From contig JASHQV010000431.1 of NCBI GenBank assembly GCA_030038955.1, positions 1 through 17,244 of the forward strand: 17,244 bases of DNA, read 5' to 3'. The notes beneath the pieces were generated by a model. The model worked only from the letters and a program-made list of their open reading frames with translations. It made no database searches and had not been told where the DNA came from. Position numbers and translations under genes: made by a program. This document shows, in pieces, positions 7,690-13,490 of the stretch (positions within the stretch are counted from its first letter, which is position 1; each line of letters starts with the position of its first letter). Source of the DNA: Solirubrobacteraceae bacterium (GTDB taxonomy: Bacteria > Actinomycetota > Thermoleophilia > Solirubrobacterales > Solirubrobacteraceae).

Positions 7690-8337
7690 TCAGAGCGCCG
7701 CTGAGCGCTCCTCGGCGAGCACCAGGCTGAGCGTCTCGGCGACCCGGGAGAGATGCGTGCGCATCGCCCGCTCGGCTGCATCGCGGTCGCCCACGGCGAT
7801 CGCCGCGACGATCATGCCGTGCTCCTCCAGCGAGCTGGCGGCGCGGCCGGGCGCGAGCACCGTGCGGAACTGGAAGCGGACCACCTGAGAGCGCAGACGC
7901 GCGCAGATCTCGCGCGCCGCGTGGTGTCCGGAGACCTCCAGGATCCGCGCATGCAAGGCGGCGTTGCGGTCCGATATCGCGAGCAGCTCGCCGGCGTCGT
8001 GCAGCTCCTGCATCTCCGCCAGCAGCGCCCGCAGCGCCTCGACGTCGGCGGCACTGCGGCGCGCTGCCGCGTAGCCCGCGGCCAGCGACTCCAGCGCGGC
8101 CCTGGCCTCGACGATCTCGATCGCCTCCTCGATCGTGATCCGTCTCACGCGCGCGCCGCGATTGCGCTCGCGGACCACGAGTCCGTCGTGGCTGAGGCGC
8201 ACCAGCGCGGCGCGCACGGCGCCGCGGCTGAACCCCAAACGGTCGCCGACCTCCTCCTCGACGAGCCGCTCCCCGGGGGACAGGTCACCGACGACGATCG
8301 CTCGGTGCAGTGCGTCATAGGCGTCCCCCTCGCTCAT
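7690..8337 (-). CDS. GntR-family transcriptional regulator (FadR subfamily, FCD domain)
   Basis: A 215-residue regulator. The N-terminal winged helix-turn-helix (about residues 4-68) shows the GntR pattern VVGDLSPGERLVEEEVGDRL (15-34), then FSRGAVRAALVRLSHDGLVV. The C-terminal all-helical FCD effector domain (about 75-205) keeps the likely metal and ligand residues: Asp123, His129, His173 (in EEHGMIVAAIAVGD) and His195 (RTHL). Relatives sense organic acids and repress divergent catabolic genes. Here the gene lies between the demethylase gene and the divergent ring-degradation operon, so it is the obvious local regulator. The ATG at 8337 has no ribosome binding site but has a TAGTCT box seven bases upstream, so the mRNA is probably leaderless. 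The frame stays open far upstream, but that stretch is antisense to the next gene and is not coding. Confidence 0.88.
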   Translation of the reverse strand: MSEGDAYDALHRAIVVGDLSPGERLVEEEVGDRLGFSRGAVRAALVRLSHDGLVVRERNRGARVRRITIEEAIEIVEARAALESLAAGYAAARRSAADVEALRALLAEMQELHDAGELLAISDRNAALHARILEVSGHHAAREICARLRSQVVRFQFRTVLAPGRAASSLEEHGMIVAAIAVGDRDAAERAMRTHLSRVAETLSLVLAEERSAAL

Positions 8338-8344
8338 GGCCTTG

Positions 8345-8387
8345 AGACTAGCGCACGAAGGCAGATTGTTCACGATCTTGTTATCAT
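8345..8387. promoter_or_regulatory. Divergent leaderless promoters of the aromatic locus
   Basis: Only 57 bases separate the divergent starts at 8337 (-) and 8395 (+). Each start has a TANNNT -10-like box exactly seven bases away: TAGTCT on the minus strand (8345-8350) and TATCAT on the plus strand (8382-8387). Transcription would then begin at or next to the first base of each start codon, and neither gene has a Shine-Dalgarno sequence. Between the boxes is an AT-rich stretch with the direct repeat TTGTT-N7-TTGTT, a possible binding place for the GntR protein. The -35 elements are not convincing. Confidence 0.5.
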
Positions 8388-8394
8388 TTGCCCG

Positions 8395-9321
8395 GTGGAC
8401 GATGGCGACCATCCGGTGCCCACCGATCGTGCGCGGGCGCTGGTGCGCGGCGCTTTCGACCCGCATGTTCACGTGGCTCCGGACTTCACCGCGCGGCGGA
8501 TCACGGATCTGGAGCTGGCGGAGCGCTGCCGTGAGCTGGGGCTGGCCGGGTTCGCATTGAAGTCTCACTACTCGTCGACGGCCGAGCGCGCCGCCGTCGT
8601 CACCGCCGCCTGCCCCGAGGTGCGGGCGCTCGGCGCGATCACGCTCAACCACGCGGTTGGTGGGCTGAACGCAACTGCGGTTGAGATTGCGGCCCGCGAG
8701 GGCGCCCGGATCGTGTGGCTGCCAACCGTCAGCTCGACAGGCGAGTTCGGCGAGGTGCAGCACGCCGATGCGAACGGGCGCGTGCCGGTGTGGGTGCGTT
8801 TCGAGCTGGACCTGCGCGCGGCGGACGTGCGCCCGCGTGCGGTTCCGGTGGTGGGCGACGACGGGACAGCGCTGCCGGAGCTGCTCGAGGTCCTGGAGGT
8901 GGTCGCGGCCCACGATCTCGTGCTGGCCACCGGACACCTGAGCCGCGCCGAGATCCCGCCGGTCGTCGACGCCGCCGTGGCCGCCGGTGTCCGCACGGTC
9001 GTCGTCACCCATCCCGAGTTCCCCTCCCAGGGGATCCCGCCCGCGGAGCAGCGTCAGCTGGCCGATCGCGGCGCGCTGATCGAGCACGTCTTCACGACTC
9101 CGTACACGGGCAAGTGCACGTGGGAGGCGGTGTTCGAGGCGACTCACGCGGTCGGGGCCGAGCGCACCGTCTGGGGCTCCGACCTCGGGCAGGTGTTCAA
9201 TCCGCCGGTCGAGGACGGGCTCGCGCTGATGGCCGATCGGTTCCTTGAGGCCGGCTTCAGCGAGGACGAGGTTCGCGTGATGGCGGTCGACAACACGCGC
9301 CGCCTGGCGGGTGTGGAATGA
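8395..9321 (+). CDS. DUF6282-type amidohydrolase-like protein
   Basis: A 308-residue protein from a GTG at 8395. It shows an ordered set of metal-site motifs typical of a TIM-barrel amidohydrolase: FDPHVHVAPDF (His24, His26), LKSHY (Lys56, His58), TLNHAVGG (His86), TGHLS (His181), VTHPEFP (His206) and WGSDLGQ (Asp263). The start GAFDPHVHVAPDFTAR and the KSHYSSTAERA segment match what I remember of DUF6282. No member function is known to me. Its place beside a GalB-type hydratase and a CHA aldolase suggests a ring-cleavage product as substrate, for example hydrolysis of 2-pyrone-4,6-dicarboxylate (the job of LigI, also an amidohydrolase) or isomerisation of oxalomesaconate. That role is inference. 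The open frame extends upstream of 8395 only as antisense to the regulator gene. It is first in its operon, 52 bases before the next gene. Confidence 0.8.
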   Translation: MDDGDHPVPTDRARALVRGAFDPHVHVAPDFTARRITDLELAERCRELGLAGFALKSHYSSTAERAAVVTAACPEVRALGAITLNHAVGGLNATAVEIAAREGARIVWLPTVSSTGEFGEVQHADANGRVPVWVRFELDLRAADVRPRAVPVVGDDGTALPELLEVLEVVAAHDLVLATGHLSRAEIPPVVDAAVAAGVRTVVVTHPEFPSQGIPPAEQRQLADRGALIEHVFTTPYTGKCTWEAVFEATHAVGAERTVWGSDLGQVFNPPVEDGLALMADRFLEAGFSEDEVRVMAVDNTRRLAGVE

Positions 9322-9373
9322 CGCTGGAGGGCGCGAGCATGTCGACACGACGGCTGCGACGGGCGGGCACGGC

Positions 9374-10084
9374 ATGACCCGCGTGCAGGTGATCGGCGCG
9401 CACTCGGCGGACTTCGTGTGGCGCGCGGGCGGCGCCGTCGCAAAGGCCGTGGCGCTCGGGGGGGAGGCCGAGGTGATCGCGCTGTCCTACGGAGAGCGCG
9501 GGGAGTCGGGCGAGCTGTGGAAGCAGGACGGACAGACCGTCGAGGACGTCAAGCGGATCCGTCACGCCGAGGCGGAGGCGGCCGCCCGGCATCTCGGCGC
9601 CTCGTTCGGCTGCCTCGACTTCGGCGACTACCCGCTGCAGATCGACGCAGAGCGGCTGCTCGCGATCGCCGACAGGATCCGCGCGTTTGCGCCGGAGGTG
9701 CTGATCACGCACACCGGCGTCGACCACTTCAACCCCGACCATCCAGTCGCGTTCGCCGCCGTCGATCGCGCCCGCAGCCTCGCCGCCGGGGCCGGCGTGT
9801 CGAGCGCCTTCGCGACGATCAAGCCCCCGCAGCTGTTCCTGTTCGAGCCCCACCAGCCCGAGCTGTGCGAGTTCACGCCCGGCGTGCACGTCGACATCAC
9901 CTCGGTGTGGGACCAGAAGCTGGCGGCGATGGCGGAGATGAGGGCCCAGCGCTACCTGCAGAGCTACTACGCCCAGCGCGGCGAGCAGCGCGGCAACCAC
10001 GCGCGCCGCGCATCCGGCAACGAGGAGGTCCGCTACGCCGAGTCGTTCCAGCGGGTCCTGCCGCAGGTGGTCGAGCAGCTGTGA
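9374..10084 (+). CDS. galB: GalB-type 4-oxalomesaconate hydratase (PIG-L/LmbE family)
   Basis: A 236-residue zinc-dependent protein of the PIG-L/LmbE fold. Instead of the AHPDD motif of deacetylases it has AHSADFVWRAGG (9-20), the version found in Pseudomonas putida GalB. Other GalB-like segments are LSYGERGES (37-45), GDYPL (84-88), a DHFNPDHP metal motif (117-124), FEPHQPELCEF (157-167) and VDITSVWDQK (173-182). Likely zinc ligands are His10, Asp13 and His123. GalB hydrates 4-oxalomesaconate to 4-carboxy-4-hydroxy-2-oxoadipate in gallate and protocatechuate meta-cleavage. The next gene encodes the aldolase for exactly that product, which strengthens the call. The ATG at 9374 is preferred; a GTG at 9311 in frame would overlap the previous gene and add 21 low-complexity residues. 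There is only a weak GGGCGGG upstream. Confidence 0.85.
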   Translation: MTRVQVIGAHSADFVWRAGGAVAKAVALGGEAEVIALSYGERGESGELWKQDGQTVEDVKRIRHAEAEAAARHLGASFGCLDFGDYPLQIDAERLLAIADRIRAFAPEVLITHTGVDHFNPDHPVAFAAVDRARSLAAGAGVSSAFATIKPPQLFLFEPHQPELCEFTPGVHVDITSVWDQKLAAMAEMRAQRYLQSYYAQRGEQRGNHARRASGNEEVRYAESFQRVLPQVVEQL

Positions 10085-10099
10085 CACTAACGATCACAA

Positions 10100-10762
10100 A
10101 TGAGCTCGCCTGACCCCACAACGTCCACGTCGCTGACAGCCACCTGCCGCGAGCTGGCGAGGCTGGGAGCGGCCACGGTCTACGAGGCGTCCGGACGCGC
10201 TGGCCTGATCGACGCTGAGCTGATCCAGGTCGTCCCGGGCGCGCGGGCCTGCGGGCCCGCGCGCACCGTTCGCTGCGGCCAGGACGACAACCTGATGGTG
10301 CACGCGGTGATGCCGCGGCTCCAGCCGGGGGAGGTGCTGGTGCTGACGATGCCCGAGCCGCGCCCGGTCGCGCTGCTCGGCGAGCTGCTTGCCACCCAGG
10401 CGCAGGTCGCCGGTGCGGCGGCCGTGCTCGTCGACGCCGCGGTCCGCGATCGCGCTGAGCTCGAGTCGATGGGACTGCCGGTCTGGTCGCGCTGGGTGCG
10501 CTCGCGTGGCGCGGCCAAGTCCACGGTCGGGGAGCTCGGTGCGCCCGTCACGGTCGGGGGGCAGGAGATCCGTCCCGGCGATCTCGTGGTGCTGGACGCC
10601 GACGGCGGCACGGTCGTCGCGCGCGAGCGGGCCGGCGAGGTGCTGGCGGCCTCGCAGGCGCGCGAGCAGAAGGAGCTCGCCAAGCGCGGTCAGCTCCAGG
10701 CGGGCCTCCACTCGTACGACCTCGACGGCCTGCGCGCAGTCGTGGAGGGCGACTCGTCGTGA
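10100..10762 (+). CDS. 4-carboxy-4-hydroxy-2-oxoadipate / 4-hydroxy-4-methyl-2-oxoglutarate aldolase (RraA-like)
   Basis: A 220-residue RraA-fold class II aldolase resembling LigK, ProA and GalC. Family segments are GAATVYEASGRAGL (23-36), VPGARACGPARTV (45-57), a MVHAV (66-70) / LQPGEVLVL (74-82) block, GELLATQAQVAGAAAVLVD (94-112), VRD (115-117) and MGLPVWSR (124-131). Arg116 and Asp117 correspond to the Arg-Asp pair that binds substrate and the divalent metal in ProA, and GELLA belongs to the pyruvate-enolate site. The reaction cleaves 4-carboxy-4-hydroxy-2-oxoadipate to pyruvate and oxaloacetate, the last step of the gallate/protocatechuate meta-cleavage route. The extended C-terminal helix with AREQKELAKR matches the aldolases better than the RNase E inhibitor RraA. 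It lies 15 bases after galB with no clear ribosome binding site. Confidence 0.87.
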   Translation: MSSPDPTTSTSLTATCRELARLGAATVYEASGRAGLIDAELIQVVPGARACGPARTVRCGQDDNLMVHAVMPRLQPGEVLVLTMPEPRPVALLGELLATQAQVAGAAAVLVDAAVRDRAELESMGLPVWSRWVRSRGAAKSTVGELGAPVTVGGQEIRPGDLVVLDADGGTVVARERAGEVLAASQAREQKELAKRGQLQAGLHSYDLDGLRAVVEGDSS

Positions 10763-10778
10763 CCGCGGCTGGGCCGGC

Positions 10779-11717
10779 ATGAGCGACCTCGCCCATCTCG
10801 GACCGGTCGAGATGTTCACGCCTGAGGGTGAGCGGAGCCTCGCGTTCTTCGTCGACACGATGGGGATGGAGGTCGTCGCTCAGCAGGGACCCTCGACCTA
10901 CCTGCGGGGATGGGGCGACTACCAGAGGTGGTCGCTGAAGCTGACGGCCTCCGACACCTCTGGGATGGGCGTTCTCGGCCTCCGGGCCTGGAGCCCGGAG
11001 GCCCTCGATCGGCGGGTGGCGATGGTCGAGGCCACCGGGCTCGGGATCGGCTGGACCGACGGCGAGGTCGGGCGCGGTCCCGGCTACCGCTTCACCGATC
11101 CCGACGGGCACCTGTTCGAGCTGTACTACGAGTGCGAGCGCTATGAACCGCCGCCCGATCGGGCACCGGCGTTGAAGAACGTCCCCGGCCGCTACAGCGG
11201 CCGCGGCTGCGCCGTCAAGCGACTCGACCACATCAACATCCTCGCGGCTGACGTGCGCGCAAGCCGCGACTTCTGCGTCGACACGCTCGGCTACCGGCTG
11301 TACGAGCGAATCGAGCTCGACGACGGCAGTGAGGCGGGCGCCTGGATGAGCCTGACGATCGCCGCCCACGAGCTGATCTACACGCGTGACGCGCTCGCTG
11401 CCCGCGGGCGCCTGCACCACGTCGCCTTCTGGGTGGACACGCGCGAGGAGTGCATGCGCGCGGCCGACATCTGGCTTGACGCCGGCATCGAGATCGAGGC
11501 TGCTCCATCCAAGCATGCGATCGCGCAGGGCTACTTCCTGTACGGGATCGAGCCGGGCGGCAACCGCGTCGAGGTGACCAGCGGTGGCCGCCTGATCTAC
11601 GATCCCGACGAGCCGTGCGTGGTGTGGACGGAGGCCGAGCGCGCCAAGGGACAGGCGTGGGGGGTGCAGACCGTCCCCAGCTTCCACACGTACGGGACGC
11701 CGCCGGTCGAGCCGTGA
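10779..11717 (+). CDS. Type I (VOC) extradiol ring-cleavage dioxygenase, catechol 2,3-dioxygenase-like
   Basis: A 312-residue two-module vicinal-oxygen-chelate dioxygenase, close in length to XylE (307). The C-terminal module keeps the full Fe(II) triad: His151 (RLDHINIL), His214 (RLHHVAFW) and Glu265 (NRVEV). Second-shell residues also match: His197, His246 (SKHAIAQG) and Tyr255, at almost the same numbering as XylE His199, His246 and Tyr255. The N-terminal module (about 5-120) keeps FTDPDGHLFELYYE. It should be a soluble, iron-dependent enzyme that opens a catecholic ring next to the hydroxyl pair. The substrate is uncertain: the neighbouring hydratase and aldolase imply a product convertible to 4-oxalomesaconate (gallate, 3-O-methylgallate or protocatechuate), whereas known enzymes for those substrates belong to the unrelated LigB family. 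It starts 16 bases after the aldolase gene and ends the operon. Confidence 0.88.
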   Translation: MSDLAHLGPVEMFTPEGERSLAFFVDTMGMEVVAQQGPSTYLRGWGDYQRWSLKLTASDTSGMGVLGLRAWSPEALDRRVAMVEATGLGIGWTDGEVGRGPGYRFTDPDGHLFELYYECERYEPPPDRAPALKNVPGRYSGRGCAVKRLDHINILAADVRASRDFCVDTLGYRLYERIELDDGSEAGAWMSLTIAAHELIYTRDALAARGRLHHVAFWVDTREECMRAADIWLDAGIEIEAAPSKHAIAQGYFLYGIEPGGNRVEVTSGGRLIYDPDEPCVVWTEAERAKGQAWGVQTVPSFHTYGTPPVEP

Positions 11718-11814
11718 ACCTGGGGCGTCGCTCGGCCGGTCACCCCGTGCACGGCTCGGCGTCGCGGCGGCGCCCGCCGGTCACGCTCTGAACGGTTCGG
11801 CGCTCCGGTGAAGT

Positions 11815-11865
11815 CGGTGAAATCGCATTCATTGCTCTCCTCGCTCAATGAATGCGATTTCACCG
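11815..11865. terminator. Bidirectional hairpin between convergent genes (20-bp perfect inverted repeat)
   Basis: Bases 11815-11834 and 11846-11865 are exact reverse complements, giving a 20-bp stem with an 11-base loop. The hairpin ends four bases from the stop codon of the minus-strand VOC gene and lies about 100 bases after the dioxygenase stop, so it can serve both convergent genes. No long T-run follows on either strand, so classical intrinsic termination is not assured. The arms contain GAAATCGCATTCATT, unusually AT-rich here. Confidence 0.65.
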
Positions 11866-11869
11866 CAAC

Positions 11870-12265
11870 CTAGCCGGTGGTCTCGCGCGGCGCGTAGCGG
11901 TGGTGGAGCATCAGCGCGTTGCCGTCGGGATCGGCGAAGAACGCCATGTGGCAGACGCCGGTGTCGAAGATCTCCCCCTGGAAGCTCACGCCCCGCTGCT
12001 CGAGCGCCTCGCGAGCGGCGGCGACGTCATCGACGTGCAGCGCCAGCGGGCTCTTGCTCGGTGCGTACTCGAGGCCCATCTTGTCGGACTCGATCAGGTC
12101 GATCGTCAGGTTCCCGGTCTCGAACTCCGCGAACGGCTTGCCCTCGAAGTAGACCGAGCGCCGCAGCCCCAGCGTGTCGCCGTAGAAGGCCATCGCGGCG
12201 GTCAGGTCGCGGGTCGGCAGCGACACGAAGTCAGTGCCGGTGATCTGCGAGGTCGTGACAGGCAT
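11870..12265 (-). CDS. VOC/glyoxalase-family protein
   Basis: A 131-residue single-domain vicinal-oxygen-chelate protein with two beta-alpha-beta-beta-beta modules. The first is at about residues 10-60 (TDFVSLPTRDLTAAMAFYGD, then LGLRRS) and the second at about 73-122 (LALHVDDVAAAREALEQRG, then MAFFADPDGNALMLHH). The DPDGNALMLHHRY ending is typical of small glyoxalase, bleomycin-resistance or dioxygenase-like proteins. Members bind a metal and act on varied small molecules, so the reaction cannot be deduced. GGAGGAG at 12269-12275 lies three bases before the ATG, the best ribosome binding site of this block. It is the last gene of the minus-strand repair block, 63 bases after the Uma2-like gene. 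It is not part of the rightward aromatic operon, although both encode VOC-fold proteins. Confidence 0.83.
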   Translation of the reverse strand: MPVTTSQITGTDFVSLPTRDLTAAMAFYGDTLGLRRSVYFEGKPFAEFETGNLTIDLIESDKMGLEYAPSKSPLALHVDDVAAAREALEQRGVSFQGEIFDTGVCHMAFFADPDGNALMLHHRYAPRETTG

Positions 12266-12328
12266 GTGCTCCTCCGATCGACAGAGCGTTGACAGTTGGC
12301 GATGTCGGCAGTCGTGAGCCGGGGCGGG

Positions 12329-12853
12329 TCACTCCGGCCAGTCGATCCGGTCGGCCAGCTGCGCTGGCCCCAGTGCGATCAGCGCGCTCTGCTCGACCGG
12401 CTGATAGTCGCCGCTCGCCGTCAGCGCGAGCCACTGCACCCGGCGCTCACACGGGTCGACGATCACCAGCTCGTCGACCCGGTGGGCGGCGTAGAAGCCG
12501 AGCTTGTCCCAGCTTTCATCGCCCGGCGAGAGGATCTCCACCACGATCGCCGCCGTGGGCAGGTACACGGCGTCCGGACCGGGTCGCAGGAGGCCGCCGT
12601 CGGGCATCCGATAGTCGCCCTCCTCGCCGAGGTTGAAGATGCCAAGGCGAGGAGCCAGCCTCGCTTCGCGGGCGGGTGAGTCGAGCAGCACGGCGAGCTG
12701 CTGCTGGATCGCCGAATGGCGGCTGTGAGGGGCCAGGTTCATGTGGTAGACACCTTCCCAGACCTCGTCGAGCAGATCCTGTCCGAGCTGTCGGCGCCGC
12801 TCGAGCAGCGCTTCGAATTCGGCTGGCAGGGGATCGCGCACAAGCGCCGGCAC
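12329..12853 (-). CDS. Uma2-family (DUF820) restriction-endonuclease-like protein
   Basis: A Uma2/DUF820 protein, a PD-(D/E)XK nuclease-like family of unknown biological role, very expanded in cyanobacteria and some actinobacteria. Visible are ALLERRRQLGQDLLDEVWEG, YHMNLAPHSRHS, the core acidic residue in DYRMPDGGLL, AIVVEILSPGDESWDKLGFY (the E-x-K-like element) and VDELVIVDP. I chose the GTG at 12851-12853, giving MPALVRDPLPAEFEALLE and 174 residues, because family members I remember begin near there. A TTG at 12899-12901 would give 190 residues and overlap the stop of the preceding gene by four bases (TTGA), which is also plausible. It follows ogt, but nothing directly links it to alkylation repair. 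Confidence 0.78.
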   Translation of the reverse strand: MPALVRDPLPAEFEALLERRRQLGQDLLDEVWEGVYHMNLAPHSRHSAIQQQLAVLLDSPAREARLAPRLGIFNLGEEGDYRMPDGGLLRPGPDAVYLPTAAIVVEILSPGDESWDKLGFYAAHRVDELVIVDPCERRVQWLALTASGDYQPVEQSALIALGPAQLADRIDWPE

Positions 12854-12897
12854 GACCCCAAGGCTACTGCTGTTGGCGACGCTCCTCACCGCACGTT

Positions 12898-13488
12898 TCA
12901 ATACGCCGGCGGGCAGTCATCGCCACTCGGAACGAACCTTGGACGGACGTCGATATCCGTGAGCTGCGACCGCGACGCCGCGGACTCCAGGTGGTTCGTG
13001 CTGGCATCACCTCGCGTGGCGTGGTCGCACTCGTGGTCGAGCAGCCAGCGCTTGGCCTCGATACCCCCGCCGTATCCGGTGAGCGATCCGTCCGCGCCGA
13101 TGACCCGATGGCACGGGACGACGATCGAGATCGGGTTGCGTCCGTTCGCGGCCCCAACTGCACGCGAGGCGTTCGGAGCGCCGATGGCCTCCGCCTGCTC
13201 GCGGTAGCTGCGGGTCTGGCCGTAGGGAATCCTCCGCAGCGCCGCCCATGCGGACAGCTGGAAGTCAGTACCGACCAGGTGCAAGAGCAAGTCGAACTCG
13301 GTGCGCTCGCCGGCGAAATACGCGGCCAGCTGGTCGCGCACGTCAGCGAACGCGTTGTCGTCGCGCTCCCAGCGCGGGTCAGGATCGCGGCGATGCTTGC
13401 CGCTGGGTAGGCACAGCCCGGTGATGCCCTCCTCGTCGCGCGAGACCAGCAGCGCTCCGAGCGGGGAGTCCAGATATGTGCAGAGCAC
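12898..13488 (-). CDS. ogt: Methylated-DNA--[protein]-cysteine S-methyltransferase
   Basis: A 196-residue DNA repair protein that moves the alkyl group from O6-alkylguanine (or O4-alkylthymine) to its own cysteine and is thereby inactivated. The active-site motif IVVPCHRVIG (122-131, Cys126) is intact. The DNA-binding part is present: IPYGQTRSYREQAEAIG (87-103) and NASRAVGAANGRNP (106-119), with the Arg finger in SRAVG. The N-terminal ribonuclease-H-like domain covers about residues 1-70. The GTG at 13486-13488 has AAGGGG six bases upstream. A TTG two codons earlier would overlap the Ada-AlkA stop as TTGA. The usual family end is near LLDHE (about 154), so about 42 residues without recognisable motifs are added at the C-terminus; this tail may reflect a lost stop codon. 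It is coupled to the upstream Ada-AlkA gene. Confidence 0.9.
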   Translation of the reverse strand: MLCTYLDSPLGALLVSRDEEGITGLCLPSGKHRRDPDPRWERDDNAFADVRDQLAAYFAGERTEFDLLLHLVGTDFQLSAWAALRRIPYGQTRSYREQAEAIGAPNASRAVGAANGRNPISIVVPCHRVIGADGSLTGYGGGIEAKRWLLDHECDHATRGDASTNHLESAASRSQLTDIDVRPRFVPSGDDCPPAY

Positions 13489-13490
13489 GG

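Noticed and set aside
7753..8394. Plus-strand open frame extending the DUF6282 protein upstream
   Set aside because: It is antisense to the GntR gene and low in complexity; conserved residues start after the GTG at 8395, next to a -10 box.
8338..9375. Long minus-strand open frame extending the GntR protein upstream to 561 residues
   Set aside because: It runs antisense through the DUF6282 gene, is rich in Arg/His and lacks domains; the GntR fold begins right after the ATG at 8337.
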